Source: Cynocephalus volans (Eukaryota; Chordata; Mammalia; Dermoptera; Cynocephalidae). Taken from it: a stretch of DNA of 64,000 nucleotides. Under the pieces are notes generated by a model. It had not been told where the DNA came from and made no database searches. It saw only the letters and a program-made list of their open reading frames with translations. A program made the translations under genes and the position numbers. The stretch spans positions 7,619,382-7,683,381 of the forward strand of contig NC_084474.1 in NCBI RefSeq assembly GCF_027409185.1. Direction: 5' to 3'. Positions 47,331-58,447 of the stretch are shown in pieces (positions within the stretch are counted from its first letter, which is position 1; the number at the start of each line of letters is the position of its first letter).

Positions 47331-49535
47331 TTTATTAGTTAAGGAACCAATAGATGCTTATGGCTTTGAGTAATATCTGAACACGTACACATGTTGCCTT
47401 TAGTGTCGTGTGCTGAGAAAACATTTTTTTAAAACTTATTTTATTTTGCTACGTTAGAAAAGATGAAAAGCCAAAAGTCTGTCCTAAGACTTCTCAGCCA
47501 TGCCTCATCGTGGTTGGAAGAGCCGGGGAGTATTTCCACTAAAACACTGCACAGACGTGGTTGCTTATCCATTGACCTTATGTTTGCCTTTGAGTTGGGC
47601 TGATGGGTCAGAAATGCTTTCATACTGACCTGTGCTCATTCATGAAGAACTCAGGCTAGAGCCACAGCCATATGGGGTATTCTGCATCAGGATCAGAAAT
47701 ATTTGAATGTCTCACATGACCCCCAAGACAGGCACTTTTTGCATTTTCTAAGACCCTTCCAGCATATCTACTCCTGTCCCTTTTTCTCCATGTGCTGGGG
47801 ATGAATAGCACTTTGGGGACAGCTTGTTCAACATGGTCGATGAGTTGCCCATGGTGTTTTTGTTGTAGAAAAGTCAGTTTCCTGCATTCTTATTGCATAT
47901 ATTTAGGAAAAAGACGTTTGGAAAAGCAAATTAATTAAACAGAACACAAGAAACATTAGCTCTTCACTTCTTTACAGTCTTCTGAGTGTTTATTTACATA
48001 GTACTTGAAAAATATAAACTTATGATTACTGGATATCAAAACTCTTTGGCCGATAAGAAACAATATTGAAGTTTTGATATGATTTACTGAGCTTTTCTTT
48101 TACCCTACAACCTCCATAAATGAGTTAGCTGAGTTAAGTTGGGGTTTGGATCCCACTTTCTGTTTGGTTGATAATGATGGGCAAAAGCCCAGTAATTTTT
48201 TTTTTTAACTTGTTATGGGAAAGAGATTAAAGCAAGTTACCTTAGTAAGTTCAAGTCACATTTTTTCTCTGTCCTCTTGTAAACTATGAGGATTTGGTAT
48301 TTGACTGCACTCACTCAGCTGACTTAGAGGAAAGAACAGAGGTGGGCACAAAGGAACACTGATGTTGAGCTCTGCATGGGCTGCTTCCAACATTTGGCTC
48401 AGTTGTGCTTCTGAAGGCTGTGCTTGGCTTGGGAGATGGTTGGAGTAGATCATGCGGCTCATGGTGGAGTAGTCCACTCTCAGGACAGCATGCACCTCTT
48501 CGTGGCAGGCAGGGCCAGCCCCATCGCCTGTCCCTTCTCCTGACTTGGGTGTTCTTGACTTGCCCCTAAATAAATACCGACTTACTGATCCTTGTGGAAG
48601 ACCCTGGATGATGTCTGTGAGGGTACATGGCAGTCAAACCCTTGTTTCAGTTTCAACATAAAGGTCAATATGTTTTCATAACCTATTGCTTTTGTGTAAA
48701 GTGTTTAGTCACTGGTGAGAATTTTGACAGGCAGTATGCATGGGCGTCAGTGGCAATTGTACTCATGAACAAAGTAAGTGAAAAATTTGGTTCTAATCTT
48801 CCTTTTCAACTCTGCGTCTGCAATACCTTTTTTAAATCCTTGTGATTGAATGAAAATTACTTTGGTTTTTAAAATTACTTTATCTTTAACACAGATGCAG
48901 GTAGTAGGCACAGTCCACAGGGAGAGAATAAAACATGATGGGTCAAGCTTTGGACACACAATGAGAGAGAGGCATAAAATGCTCTATCTTTTGAGTTTTT
49001 AAAGGTATTTTTTTCTGGTTTCAAAAGTAATTTATGCTTGCAAGTAAGTGTGCACTTTATATAAATGCATGTTATAGGAAGTAAAATTTTCCAAAGATCT
49101 GGTCAAACTGATTGGAAGAGATATTTATATATTTTAGTGGTCTATAAATCTGAGGAACATCACTCTGACTTTTCAGCTTTTTGCATTATTCTGGATGAAA
49201 CAGTGTTAGTATGGGCATACTATCTATATACTTCAATCCATTATAACTTGGTAGTTTCTCTGATTATACCCACGTTGTGTGATTTTATACTAAACAGTGG
49301 CAATGATTAGGTGAGAGAGACTGATGAGGAAAAGCTGAGTGCTTCTTTCTAAAGGACAGTGATAAAGGAATGTCTTCATTAGGTAAAAAGTACATTTGTG
49401 GCTTTCTCCTGAGTACTGGCATGTATAGGTTGAAAGTCAGGTTCAGCTTTAAGAAAAAAAAGGAAAATATTGAGCTCCACTGTGTGTGACACCATGGAAC
49501 ATGCTTGTCATTGGTTTCTGCAGAATTTGTCTTCA
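47331..49535. other. Unassigned intergenic sequence
   Basis: AT-leaning unique sequence; no repeat or gene recognised. Confidence 0.4.
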
Positions 49536-49539
49536 CTCA

Positions 49540-49690
49540 CCTGGAATCAGGAATTGTGTCCACTGCAGAGCTGAAGAGACAGAGCAGCTCACCTTCCTGG
49601 TAACATATGTGGTGGAACTGCCACTTGAATCCAGGTCAGTGTGATGACCCTAACCCTTCCCACTACACACTGCTGGTACAACAAGACCAG
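49540..49690 (-). repeat. MIR SINE, reverse orientation
   Basis: ACTGCCACTTGAATCCAGGT, CAGTGTGATGACCCTAACCC and CCCACTACACACTGCT are the reverse 5' half of MIR. Confidence 0.75.
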
Positions 49691-50740
49691 AGTGGCCTGG
49701 GTTAGGGTGTGGCTGCATCCATCAGTACTTTTAAAAAAGTAGTAACCTAAATGTTTTTGTTGCTCATGCTATTTCAAACAGTCCAACAGCAATTTCTACA
49801 AGAAAGCTAAAAATGCAGCCCTCTTTTCATTTAAGGTTTGAAACTGAAAACAAGAGAATGGCTGCCTTTGAAATCAGTTGGGACACCCCTGTGGAAAATT
49901 ACCTGGGCTGTCTCATCGCTGGCACGAGCAGTGGAGGGAGCTGGCGGCCCTGGACACTGAATGCCCGGCCCAGGTCCCAGGTCCAGGGCCAGCACCCACT
50001 GGCAGCAGCTCGGCCTTGGTGCTGTCAAGATTTTCCTAAATTTAAATTGTAAAAATCTGAAAGTTACATTTTAGAATAGTCTCTTCTTCTAATTCTTTTT
50101 TATTGCCTTTTTATTGCCTTGGGAAAGCTGTAACACAAAAGATCCTTTTACATCTTTTGATTTAAAAAGCAGAATCCAAGAGGGGCTTGTCTGGCTATGT
50201 TCGTGGAGAAAAATCTGCAGCTGATCAGAGCTCATCCTACCAGTAAAAACCCAATAACAGCAACAAGTTCATTCATTTTAGCTCAACTCAAAAAAAGATT
50301 TAAAAATCCTAACGTATGAAAAAAGCTGGATTCTCACTTTATTTTAAAAAAATCATTATAGTTGTATAAACTGGAATTTCTTCCTCTTTTGCTATGTAAA
50401 CTAGTTTTTGACTATGCATGGGATCCCCACTCTAGGCCCCTCCCACCGCTCCATATTTCATACTGTATCTTTTCAGCGTCAAACTCTTTCGAAGCTCTGT
50501 GCTATAGACTACTTTTTAAAGGGATTGATAAAGAGTTTAGAATCATTCGAAAAGAAAGTTTATGCTTTTTTCTTTTTTTACTAAGTGCTCTTGTTCAATA
50601 CTTCTTGATTGATTGGCAAATAGTGAGCATGCAATGAAAAACAGGGTGGAGGAGAAGGGATCCTAAACTTGGGTGAAGCCTGTGATTTACACCCCTTATT
50701 GGCTATGCCAGCAGAGTCTGCTCCTTCTCACCTCCCCTTG
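49691..50740. other. Unassigned intergenic sequence
   Basis: Nothing recognised. Confidence 0.4.
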
Positions 50741-50744
50741 CTGT

Positions 50745-50932
50745 GACTCAGTCACTCTGAGTGTGGTCCCTGCACCAGCTCTAGCCTCTCCTGGGAGCAT
50801 GTTAGACATGCAAATTCATAGGCCCATCACAAACCATCCAATTCAAAAACTCTGGGGGTTGGACCCAGCAATTCCTGTTTTAACAAACCCTCTGACTGAT
50901 TCTGACGCTGCTGAAGTTTGAGCACCAGGGAG
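50745..50932 (+). mobile_element. MER5A hAT-Charlie nonautonomous DNA transposon
   Basis: Nearly full length: GAGTGTGGTCCCTGCACCAG, ATGTTAGACATGCAAATTCA, AACTCTGGGGGTTGGACCC, AGCAATTCCTGTTTTAACAA and CTGAAGTTTGAGCACCA. Confidence 0.9.
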
Positions 50933-50934
50933 GC

Positions 50935-51790
50935 AACCCTCTCCTTGCCCCTGCTCGCCCAGAGTCTCACTTCTGCTCCTCTCTGGAGGCAGCAGGGCTG
51001 CTTCCATGGTCTAACCCCTGACAGTAGAGATGGGCAAGGGCTTGGTTTCTGCTTCGGTCTTCAGAACATGAGGAAGCTGGCAGACTCTCTGTCCCCCAGG
51101 CTAAGGCAGATTCAGGGCGTAATCCTTACTCCTGCCACCGAGACGGAGACAGTGAAGAGATGCTTCCATTAGTTACTAATGCTTCAGTGGGGACGGGTGG
51201 TGCGTTTTAGGCTGGCACTCAGAAGACTGTCTTTATGCACAAGTATAACTTATAATTACCACCAGTGTTGAGGAGCAAACCCCGAAGCCCAGGCTGAGGG
51301 GTAGAAGCAGGCAGCGCCAAGGGCAGGAGGCACTGCAGGCATGTCCCTGCCACCCGATTGGAGCCAGGCTGGGTGCAGAGATGGGGACAGGCGTCCTCCT
51401 AAACACCCACGACAGTGCTTGCCAGCGGTGAGCAGGGTGAGCTAACTGGACCTGACAGATGGCCACGTGGACAAGGAAGCCCAGAGGAGTCGAGTGTTGA
51501 CACTAGGAACGGGTGAGGGCTGACTTGCGTCCTTCTGTATGGCACTGTCCCCGAAGACCTGACTGTTGCTGATGTATTTCTTCAGTTCCCTCCTGCTGAG
51601 ACCCCTCTGTCGTAACACAGACCTCTACTTCACAGAGATTTCATAGGCTTGAAATGCGGTGATCTCCATTTTATTTTGTTTTAACAAACATGGTTTTAAA
51701 ATAAACTCACTATAAAATAAGAGAATACCATATGATCAGTATCTTGGCAGTGATATGAACACTCCACCAAATTTTCCTGTACCATAAGAA
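50935..51790. other. Unassigned sequence
   Basis: Nothing recognised. Confidence 0.4.
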
Positions 51791-51797
51791 GTAGGGC

Positions 51798-51843
51798 AGT
51801 CTTTCTTTCTCTCTCTCTTGCTCTCTCTCTCTATATATATACA
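51798..51843. repeat. (TC)n(TA)n compound microsatellite
   Basis: A CT-rich run passes into TATATATATA. Confidence 0.9.
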
Positions 51844-51844
51844 C

Positions 51845-52165
51845 AGGCATATAGAAAGAGAATTATTTATTCAATAACACATTTGTGAAATAAAATAATA
51901 CTCAGCTTAATTTTTATCCTTTTATTGTATTTTGGATGAGTTTAGGTGTTGTGAAATTAAAACATTTAAAAGAGAGGGAGAGATGCTTGTTACTAACTGA
52001 GAGATAATAATTTTCCCCTAAGAATGCCTATTTTCAATTTATATAAATATTAATAAATAATGAAGATCTGAAATAAAATAGCACGAATAAAAGTAATCAG
52101 AGAACTGGAGAAAAAGTACATCCGATAACTTCCACCTGGCAAAATGACCAACATTTTAAAAAGTT
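51845..52165. other. AT-rich unassigned sequence
   Basis: Nothing recognised. Confidence 0.4.
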
Positions 52166-52169
52166 AATA

Positions 52170-52850
52170 GGTAATGACACGGGAGAAGCCTAAGCAGCCT
52201 GCTCCCACGAGGAGTCCACGGACACCGGGAGGAAGCCCAGAGCTGCCCGAAGAGGACCCACCCGGGGCCACAGTGGAAACAGCGGGTGCCCAGGTGCCAG
52301 GTGCGGGGACACCCAGCTGGGGCTGGCCCGGGGCCGCTGACTGCCCTCACGGTGCCCCTAGGCTTGGCCTCGCTTGTGTGAGCGGACCACAAAGAGCCGG
52401 TGTGCGTTTCTGGGCCCCACAAAGGTAGGATGCTTGGGCGGGACTGGAGACGCAAGGAAAAGTAGAGTGGAAATCGGACGACCAAAGCGCAGCCCGGTCG
52501 CTCTGTTATGTGGACGGGAGGTCGTGGCATTGGGCGACGCTGGCAAGGCAGAGCGTGCAGCAGAAGAGAACGCTGGCTGTGGCGGGAATGCGCATCGTCA
52601 GGTCCCCTCCCCAGGCAGGCGGTGTGGGGCGCAGGCACGCTGCAGAGCCCAGCTGCCCTCCGGCTGGCGCTAGGTCAGGAACGCCCGAGTGGTCCGGGCA
52701 GGGCCCAGCAGCCCCGCCCGGGGTGAAAGCGCAGACCAGCTGCTGGGGCGTCGTGGGGCGCTGACCAGAGCCGCAACGGAGCCTGGACCCAGTTCTCAGG
52801 CCCTCGGACCTACAGCTCAGAGACATTGTGTGTGGCTGAAGCTGATGCCC
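52170..52850. promoter_or_regulatory. GC/CpG-enriched patch downstream of SNAI2
   Basis: About 680 bp clearly richer in CpG than its AT-rich surroundings, about 4 kb beyond the SNAI2 poly(A) signal. It may be a small CpG island, enhancer or transcript start. Frames on both strands lack domains. Confidence 0.45.
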
Positions 52851-54345
52851 TCTTTTACCGTCCTTTCTGCCAACTTTTAGAAAAAGTATTGTCACACAGT
52901 ACAGGACAGTTTTAAATCCCCATGTATCTGATGGATATGTAGGCAGAAGTTGGAACTCACAAGAAACAAAATTGCCATTTATTTTCTTTGGTAGGGGAAG
53001 GTACCACTACTTTATTCAAACGGAATCTTTTCTTTCCAGTCCTCAGAATCAGCTATTGCTACCTCCTAACTACGCAGCAGAAGACACATAGCAACTGCTG
53101 CTCCTACCGGGGGCGTTGGCTTCTGACCCCAGGACCGGCTTGTGCGGGGCGTCGTCACATCCCTTTCCACACCCACGCTGGAGCGAGGAATCGCAGGCCC
53201 TTCCTCCTGGCCATGGTCTGCAGAACCGCCTCAGTAACGATTCAAAGCGTCTCACAGCCATCTCTGCAAATTTTCAAAAGAACAAGGTGAATGGGTTAAA
53301 GTGACCCTGACTGTTACAACCAGAGGAGCTTAACTAGATGAAGTGGTAGAAAAGAGCAAACGCACCCGTCTTCTGCTCGAGCAGCCCACTGCGCACTGCT
53401 ATCAATACCTTGCAGCCTCTGGAGTCTGCGGACGGGGCTGTGCTGGTTTCCTCTGCTAATCCCTCATCGTCCAGGGTTCTGGCCCAGAGCCACCACAGAA
53501 AAGCTTCCATGCAGGTTGGTTTTCATGTGCATGCTCTGCATCGAGTAAGGACGGGGTTCTGGAGGGCTGCGGGGCAGACCCTAGCGTTAGCTGTAGATTC
53601 ACCCCTGTGGTCTAGACTGTGCACACTTACCAATGCAGATTAAATCAGGGGGCTTCTCCTTCCTCCACGTGTATTTATCTCGGGTAGACGGAATGCGTTC
53701 GCTCTTCCTGTGAGTTTGATGAGGAGACAAGAATGATAGGAAATCATCTTACTTGAGAATTGTTGCTTCCCTGGATGACAGCTATTCCTTCTCAAATTAA
53801 TTTTGCCCCAAATGTTCTCCATATCTAGACTGGGGACAACTCCTTAGATGTGGATCTTAGCCAGGAAAGTCTTATATTTTTCAAAATTATAATTGCCTCA
53901 TTACACCAGAGTGTCCACATTTTCGTGGTGAAAGAAATGAGTGTTTAGCTTGGAAGACTTTGCAGCCTAAGAAGATAAAAGCGGGGCGAGGAGTGTGGGT
54001 GTGCGAGGGAGTAACAGTGGCCTTCAGAAGATGAAGTGCTAATGCAGGGAGGACGGAGGCCAGCTGCTTTTCATCTCCACTGAGAGCCCAGCACGGCAGA
54101 GGAAATGGGCTCACATGCCCCAGGAGGGCTTGGGGAGTGCGGGGGCGTGGGTCATGGGGGGGGGGGACATGTGGAACCGGCATGATTTCTAGAAGAAACT
54201 GGGAAATGGCTCCAGAGATTGTTATACATGCATTGTATAACTTCTGAATTATGATAGTTTTGAAATACACAGTTAAACAATTTCATTTCAGGCACATTGC
54301 CCTTGGCTTCTTCTCTGGTTCATCATGCTGAATGTGGCACTGCAG
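52851..54345. other. Unassigned sequence
   Basis: No gene or repeat recognised; a G run of 12 lies near 54157. Confidence 0.4.
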
Positions 54346-54347
54346 TC

Positions 54348-54580
54348 ACCTCCTCCCTGGGGTGGCACGGGAAACTCAGGGTCTTTGGAGCCAGAAGACT
54401 CTGGGTTTGGATTTTAGTTTTACCACTTGCCACCTTTGTTACTTTGGGTCCATTATCCAACCCCTCTGAGTTTAATAACCTTATTTGTGAAACACCAGTT
54501 TCATAGAGATATTGTTACCATTGAAAGTCCTAAGTTTCCTAGTACAAGAGCAGGTATCTCTTAAGCATTTAATAGTAATT
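54348..54580 (+). repeat. MIR SINE
   Basis: GGAGCCAGAAGACTCTGGGT, TTGGATTTTAGTTTTACCAC, TTGCCACCTTTGTTACTTTG and ATCCAACCCCTCTGAG. Confidence 0.85.
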
Positions 54581-54589
54581 TGGGAAACT

Positions 54590-54820
54590 CGTTATTGTGA
54601 TATATGAGGTTTATTAATGCAAGGGACTGTTGAGTACTTTATTTGTGATACTAAGACTGTATTTCTATTTTATAATTTAGGAGACTGAGGCACAGAGTGG
54701 TTAAGTAACTTGCATAAGGATGTAAAGCCGGCAAGTGATGAGGCAGTGATTTGATGAACACATTTGTTGGATTTAAAAGCTTGTGCTCTTCCTGCTGTAA
54801 CACACCAGCTCATTATATGA
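54590..54820 (-). repeat. MIR SINE, reverse orientation, tail to tail with the previous MIR
   Basis: TTTAGGAGACTGAGGCACAG, AGTGGTTAAGTAACTTGC and CTTGTGCTCTTCCTGCTGTA in reverse MIR order. Confidence 0.85.
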
Positions 54821-55110
54821 AACAAATTAAGAACACTGAGAATGTTTATGTGCATATGTACCTGATGTGAAAATCCATAGTTTTCAAAACTCAGGCTCTC
54901 AGAATGTCTACCAGACCTTGTCCCTGTGACTACATTTGCCTCTTTGTCACTTCCTTGGTATCCAGTCTATTGGAGGGCTCTCGCCACTAGGTTAGGAAAC
55001 ATACCTGTAAATTTGCTTGGGGAATTTCTTGGAAGTTATGAAACCTCTTTGCAATAAAAGGTAATATGTTGAATTTCTTTTATATATGCAAACTTTATTC
55101 ACCAATTTCG
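54821..55110. other. Unassigned sequence
   Basis: Nothing recognised. Confidence 0.4.
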
Positions 55111-55114
55111 ATTA

Positions 55115-55265
55115 TTGAGTCAGTTTATTCATTCAACAAAATTTTGTGGGTATCTGCATTCCAGGTGATGTGCTGAGTATTGAGAATTTCTGCCTTAAGG
55201 ATGTTCTGTCCATGGAAAGAGAAAGAGATCAACAGAAGACTGTGATGTGATGAGGTCAGAACTAT
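55115..55265 (-). repeat. L2 LINE 3' fragment, reverse orientation
   Basis: TTTATTCATTCAACAAAATT, CATTCCAGGTGATGTGCTGA and TGCCTTAAGGATGTTCTGTC follow the reverse L2 tail. Confidence 0.6.
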
Positions 55266-55269
55266 CATA

Positions 55270-56989
55270 TATACCATATATAAATGGCATAAAGCTCCCA
55301 GAGGGGGCAAATTTGGAAAAGTATTTCAAAGTAAAGTGACATTGGAGCCAGGTTTTATGTGTTGTAGGAGAGCAGACATCTAGTAAAAGACCTTGATAAA
55401 AACTCTAAAAAAAATTACCGAGGTTTATTTATACAACATCTTAATATCTGATGTACTCTAATTCAGACCCATGATACCTTAATGAAAGTAAAATATTTTA
55501 ATCATGAATGAAATTAGAATGGTGAGAACAAAGTTGAATACATTATAAAAATTTTACCACTAATTTTTTGCTAGGAAGTTAAAGTGATGAACAGACTTTT
55601 CGTTTTAGATAATTAGCTGTTTGTATTTTGGACATCAAGAAACTACTTGCCTGTAGAGCTACAAATGAGGGAGGTAAATGGGGTAGCTGTGATTCCTGGG
55701 AAGGCCTACCAGAGCATTCAAGAATGACCGACTCTTCTACATCTTTCCCTTGCATGATGTTTCTACAGATTGGCTGGCCTGGAAACTTTCAGACAGTCAT
55801 AGGAGATCATGTCTGTAGCATATGTACTTAGCTCAAGTGGTCTTTTTATAACCATAGAATGTCATAGTCAAGCTGTCAGCTATTTCTTTACATCCATAAA
55901 TTGTTGTTTCAAGTAATTTGCCTTTGATAAATATGTTCTGAGATATTCAAAAAACTTAAAAGGAAAATATTCAAATGATGATTTTTTAAGTCAAATGTAC
56001 AACCCTTTTATATATTGGCTAAAAATGTGAATGTCATATACAGTGGGATGAATGTGCACATGAAAAGAACAGTACTGGTGTTTATTGTTGACCGCTTGCT
56101 AACAGCCTGCCACTAATATCTTTGAGATATTAATTCTGGCCTTTGTTTGTATCACAAGGACACTAAAAGGAAAAACCATAATTCTGCAAGTTTTGATTAT
56201 AACAGAGGGAGGTGGTTAACAGTAGCAGGAACCACCTTCATAATGGGTTTGGAGTTTGGATTCAAACACACACTTCTGTAATTATCAGTTTGTAGGACGG
56301 TTTGGATTTTTGCACATGAGTTCGTGTACGTGTACTTGTGTATGGAGTGCGTGGTCATGTTACATTCTATCAAGTGCATATTAGGTTTGGGTTGGGGCTT
56401 GTTTACTTTGTTTAAATGCCATGAAAGGAAACTTTACCTCTCCACTATCCAGCTCTGCTCTCTGCACACACGTCACTTATTTTATATTACTAAATGTGGG
56501 ATTTTTTTCATATGATTTCATTTTCCAACTTGTGTAATTTACGGTAAATCCATTTGTTTCTTGACCTTTTCATACAGATTTTCTTTTTCCTCTTGCCTCT
56601 CATTAAATGATATCTTTAAAAAATATTGAACTCTTACAGTGCTTATAATATGTATTGTAATTTGCTTTCATAAAGTCAACATAAATAAAAAGTTTTGAAA
56701 ACCATTTTTGACTATTTTTAGCACTAAGAAAATGTGATTTTTGTTAAAGGGATATTCTAACAAACTATCATGATAATGTCTTTTCTGAATGTGACAGTAT
56801 TATTTTAAGAGTAAAAAAAATACTGAATACTGGCCTTTAGTGTTATTATAATCTGACAGAAAATAACACTTGATAGGCATAAGCACTATTCACTTTTTCT
56901 GTTATTAACAAAAGAAACAATTATTTGTGTAGTGATTTGGTAGTATTTGCAAAGCAAGTCAAGTCTTTGAAATTAGTATACAAATGATA
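55270..56989. other. AT-rich unique block just 3' of SNAI2
   Basis: About 1.7 kb with no recognised repeat. It lies right after the predicted SNAI2 3' end, so it could hold alternative 3' ends or regulatory sequence. Confidence 0.4.
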
Positions 56990-57007
56990 GATTTTAAATC
57001 AAAAATG

Positions 57008-57013
57008 TTTATT
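57008..57013 (-). terminator. SNAI2 distal poly(A) signal AATAAA
   Basis: A canonical AATAAA on the minus strand lies in ACAATAAACATT and is followed by T-rich sequence, about 1.03 kb after the stop. It is the best candidate for the 3' end of the long transcript. At least two other AATAAA hexamers in the UTR (around 57783 and 57405) could give shorter isoforms. Confidence 0.7.
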
Positions 57014-57589
57014 GTAAAAAAAAGACCTTGAAAATTGTTTTTTAAAAAAGAAACATTGATATCACAAGTCTTCAGGTCGTTTACAGACATAGCTATAGAC
57101 AACATCTCACTTTCATACAAAACTCATTCAATCATATAAAAATAAACACAAATTTACATTGACGCATCACTATACAAATCATTTAAAAGGGCACTTGGGT
57201 GTTGTATTATTGCATTTGCTGTATGCATATAAAATAGTTTAAGTACATTACTGAACTTCTAAGAATCCTCTCTTGCACTTATTCCCATTTTTAATTAATT
57301 TTAGAAAATCATTAAAATTCTTTTAAAAAGTAAGACATGGAGCATGCACCAGGAATGTTCAAAGCTAGTCTTTCCCTCTGCCCCTAAAGGCACATACTAT
57401 TTATTAGCAAAAACAAAACAAAACAGAAAATACTTTTAATACATTCTCTTGTTTTTTTGTTGTTGTTGTTCTTTTTTTCCTCTCTTAAAAACATAGTTTA
57501 AAGCATGACAGGTAATTAAAAAAAAGGCTTTAGTTCAGCAATGGCAACCAGACATCAGACATGTGATGAAGTAAACTTGGAATACTTTA

Positions 57590-57597
57590 TAAGGCAC
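57590..57597 (-). promoter_or_regulatory. miR-124 8-mer seed match in the SNAI2 3' UTR
   Basis: The transcript reads GTGCCTTA here, a perfect 8-mer complement of the miR-124 seed (AAGGCAC plus terminal A). SNAI2 is a reported miR-124 target, and the surrounding UTR matches the human UTR as I recall it. The seed match is seen; function is inferred. Confidence 0.6.
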
Positions 57598-57877
57598 CTG
57601 AGATAGCGTCTGGCAGATTCTCTTCCTATAGGAATTTCTATCACAAACTCTATTACAAAGCAATACTGTTCTTTTCAGTTGAAATGATTTGGCAGCAATG
57701 TAAATCTTTGCATTCTTTCTGAGTAAGGAAAGATTCAATGTGCTTTTTGCTTCATCTTTGAAGAGAAAGGTCCTGTCTTTATTCCTCTCAATCTAGCTGT
57801 CAGTAAATATATAGGAATTTTAAACTTCACATGGAAAGGATTAACTTTAAACACATGGATTCCGTGCTCTTGCAGCT

Positions 57878-57920
<43 letters not shown>

Positions 57921-58046
57921 TGTACGCGTGTCTATACATATTATTTGGTTGGTAAGCACAAGAGAAAATGCCTTTGGACTTTTATTTGTCATTTGGCGTC
58001 GGAGTGAAGAAATGCATTCTGTTCGAGTAAACATTGATTGCGTCAC

Positions 58047-58228
58047 TCAGTGTGCTACACAGCAGCCAGATTCCTCATGTTTGTGCAGAAGAGACATTCT
58101 GGAGAAGGTTTTGGAGCAGTTTTTGCACTGATATTTCTTTACATCAGAATGGGTCTGAAGATGAGCCCTCAGGTTTGACCTGTCTGCAAATGCTCTGTTG
58201 CAGTGAGGGCAAGAAAAAGGCTTCTCCC
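58047..58228 (-). CDS. SNAI2: SNAI2 coding exon 3 (fingers 4-5 and C terminus)
   Basis: This 182-bp exon begins after the acceptor cccacccgcag with GGGAGAAG, completing the Gly codon and the conserved linker TGEKPF. It encodes finger 4 ([19 protein letters not shown]) and finger 5 ([19 protein letters not shown]). The C terminus is EESGCCVAH and the stop is TGA at 58049-58047. Both fingers keep all zinc ligands. Confidence 0.97.
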
Positions 58229-58412
58229 CTGCGGGTGGGGGTGGGAGATGAAAAAGAAAGACAGTCAGTGTTTTCAGAGGAACATAAAGTCAAGTCATGT
58301 TAATGAATATCAATTTTGCCAAAAGAATGACAAGCCGCAAAACCTGATTAAAATTCCCCATAATAGATGTTTATTTTAATATCTGGCCCTTTAAGATTAA
58401 GTTGAATGCTGC

Positions 58413-58447
<35 letters not shown>

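Larger units (their letters stand above)
56990..58046 (-). other. SNAI2: SNAI2 3' UTR
   Basis: The transcript runs about 1 kb past the stop to an AATAAA signal (57013-57008) followed by T-rich sequence. The order of blocks matches the human SNAI2 3' UTR as I remember it: a CA repeat soon after the stop, then the region around GAATAAAGAC, then the stretch ending in GGTGCCTTA. It holds an AC repeat (57919-57880 read on minus), further possible AATAAA signals near 57783-57778 and 57405-57400, an AAC-type run (57453-57480) and long AU-rich tracts. A miR-30-type seed match (TGTTTAC, 58033-58027) sits only 14 nt after the stop, where ribosomes usually mask sites. The exact cleavage site is inferred. 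Confidence 0.85.

Noticed and set aside
53640..53822. Small minus-strand frame of 60 codons near SNAI2
   Set aside because: No domain, no conserved context, expected by chance.
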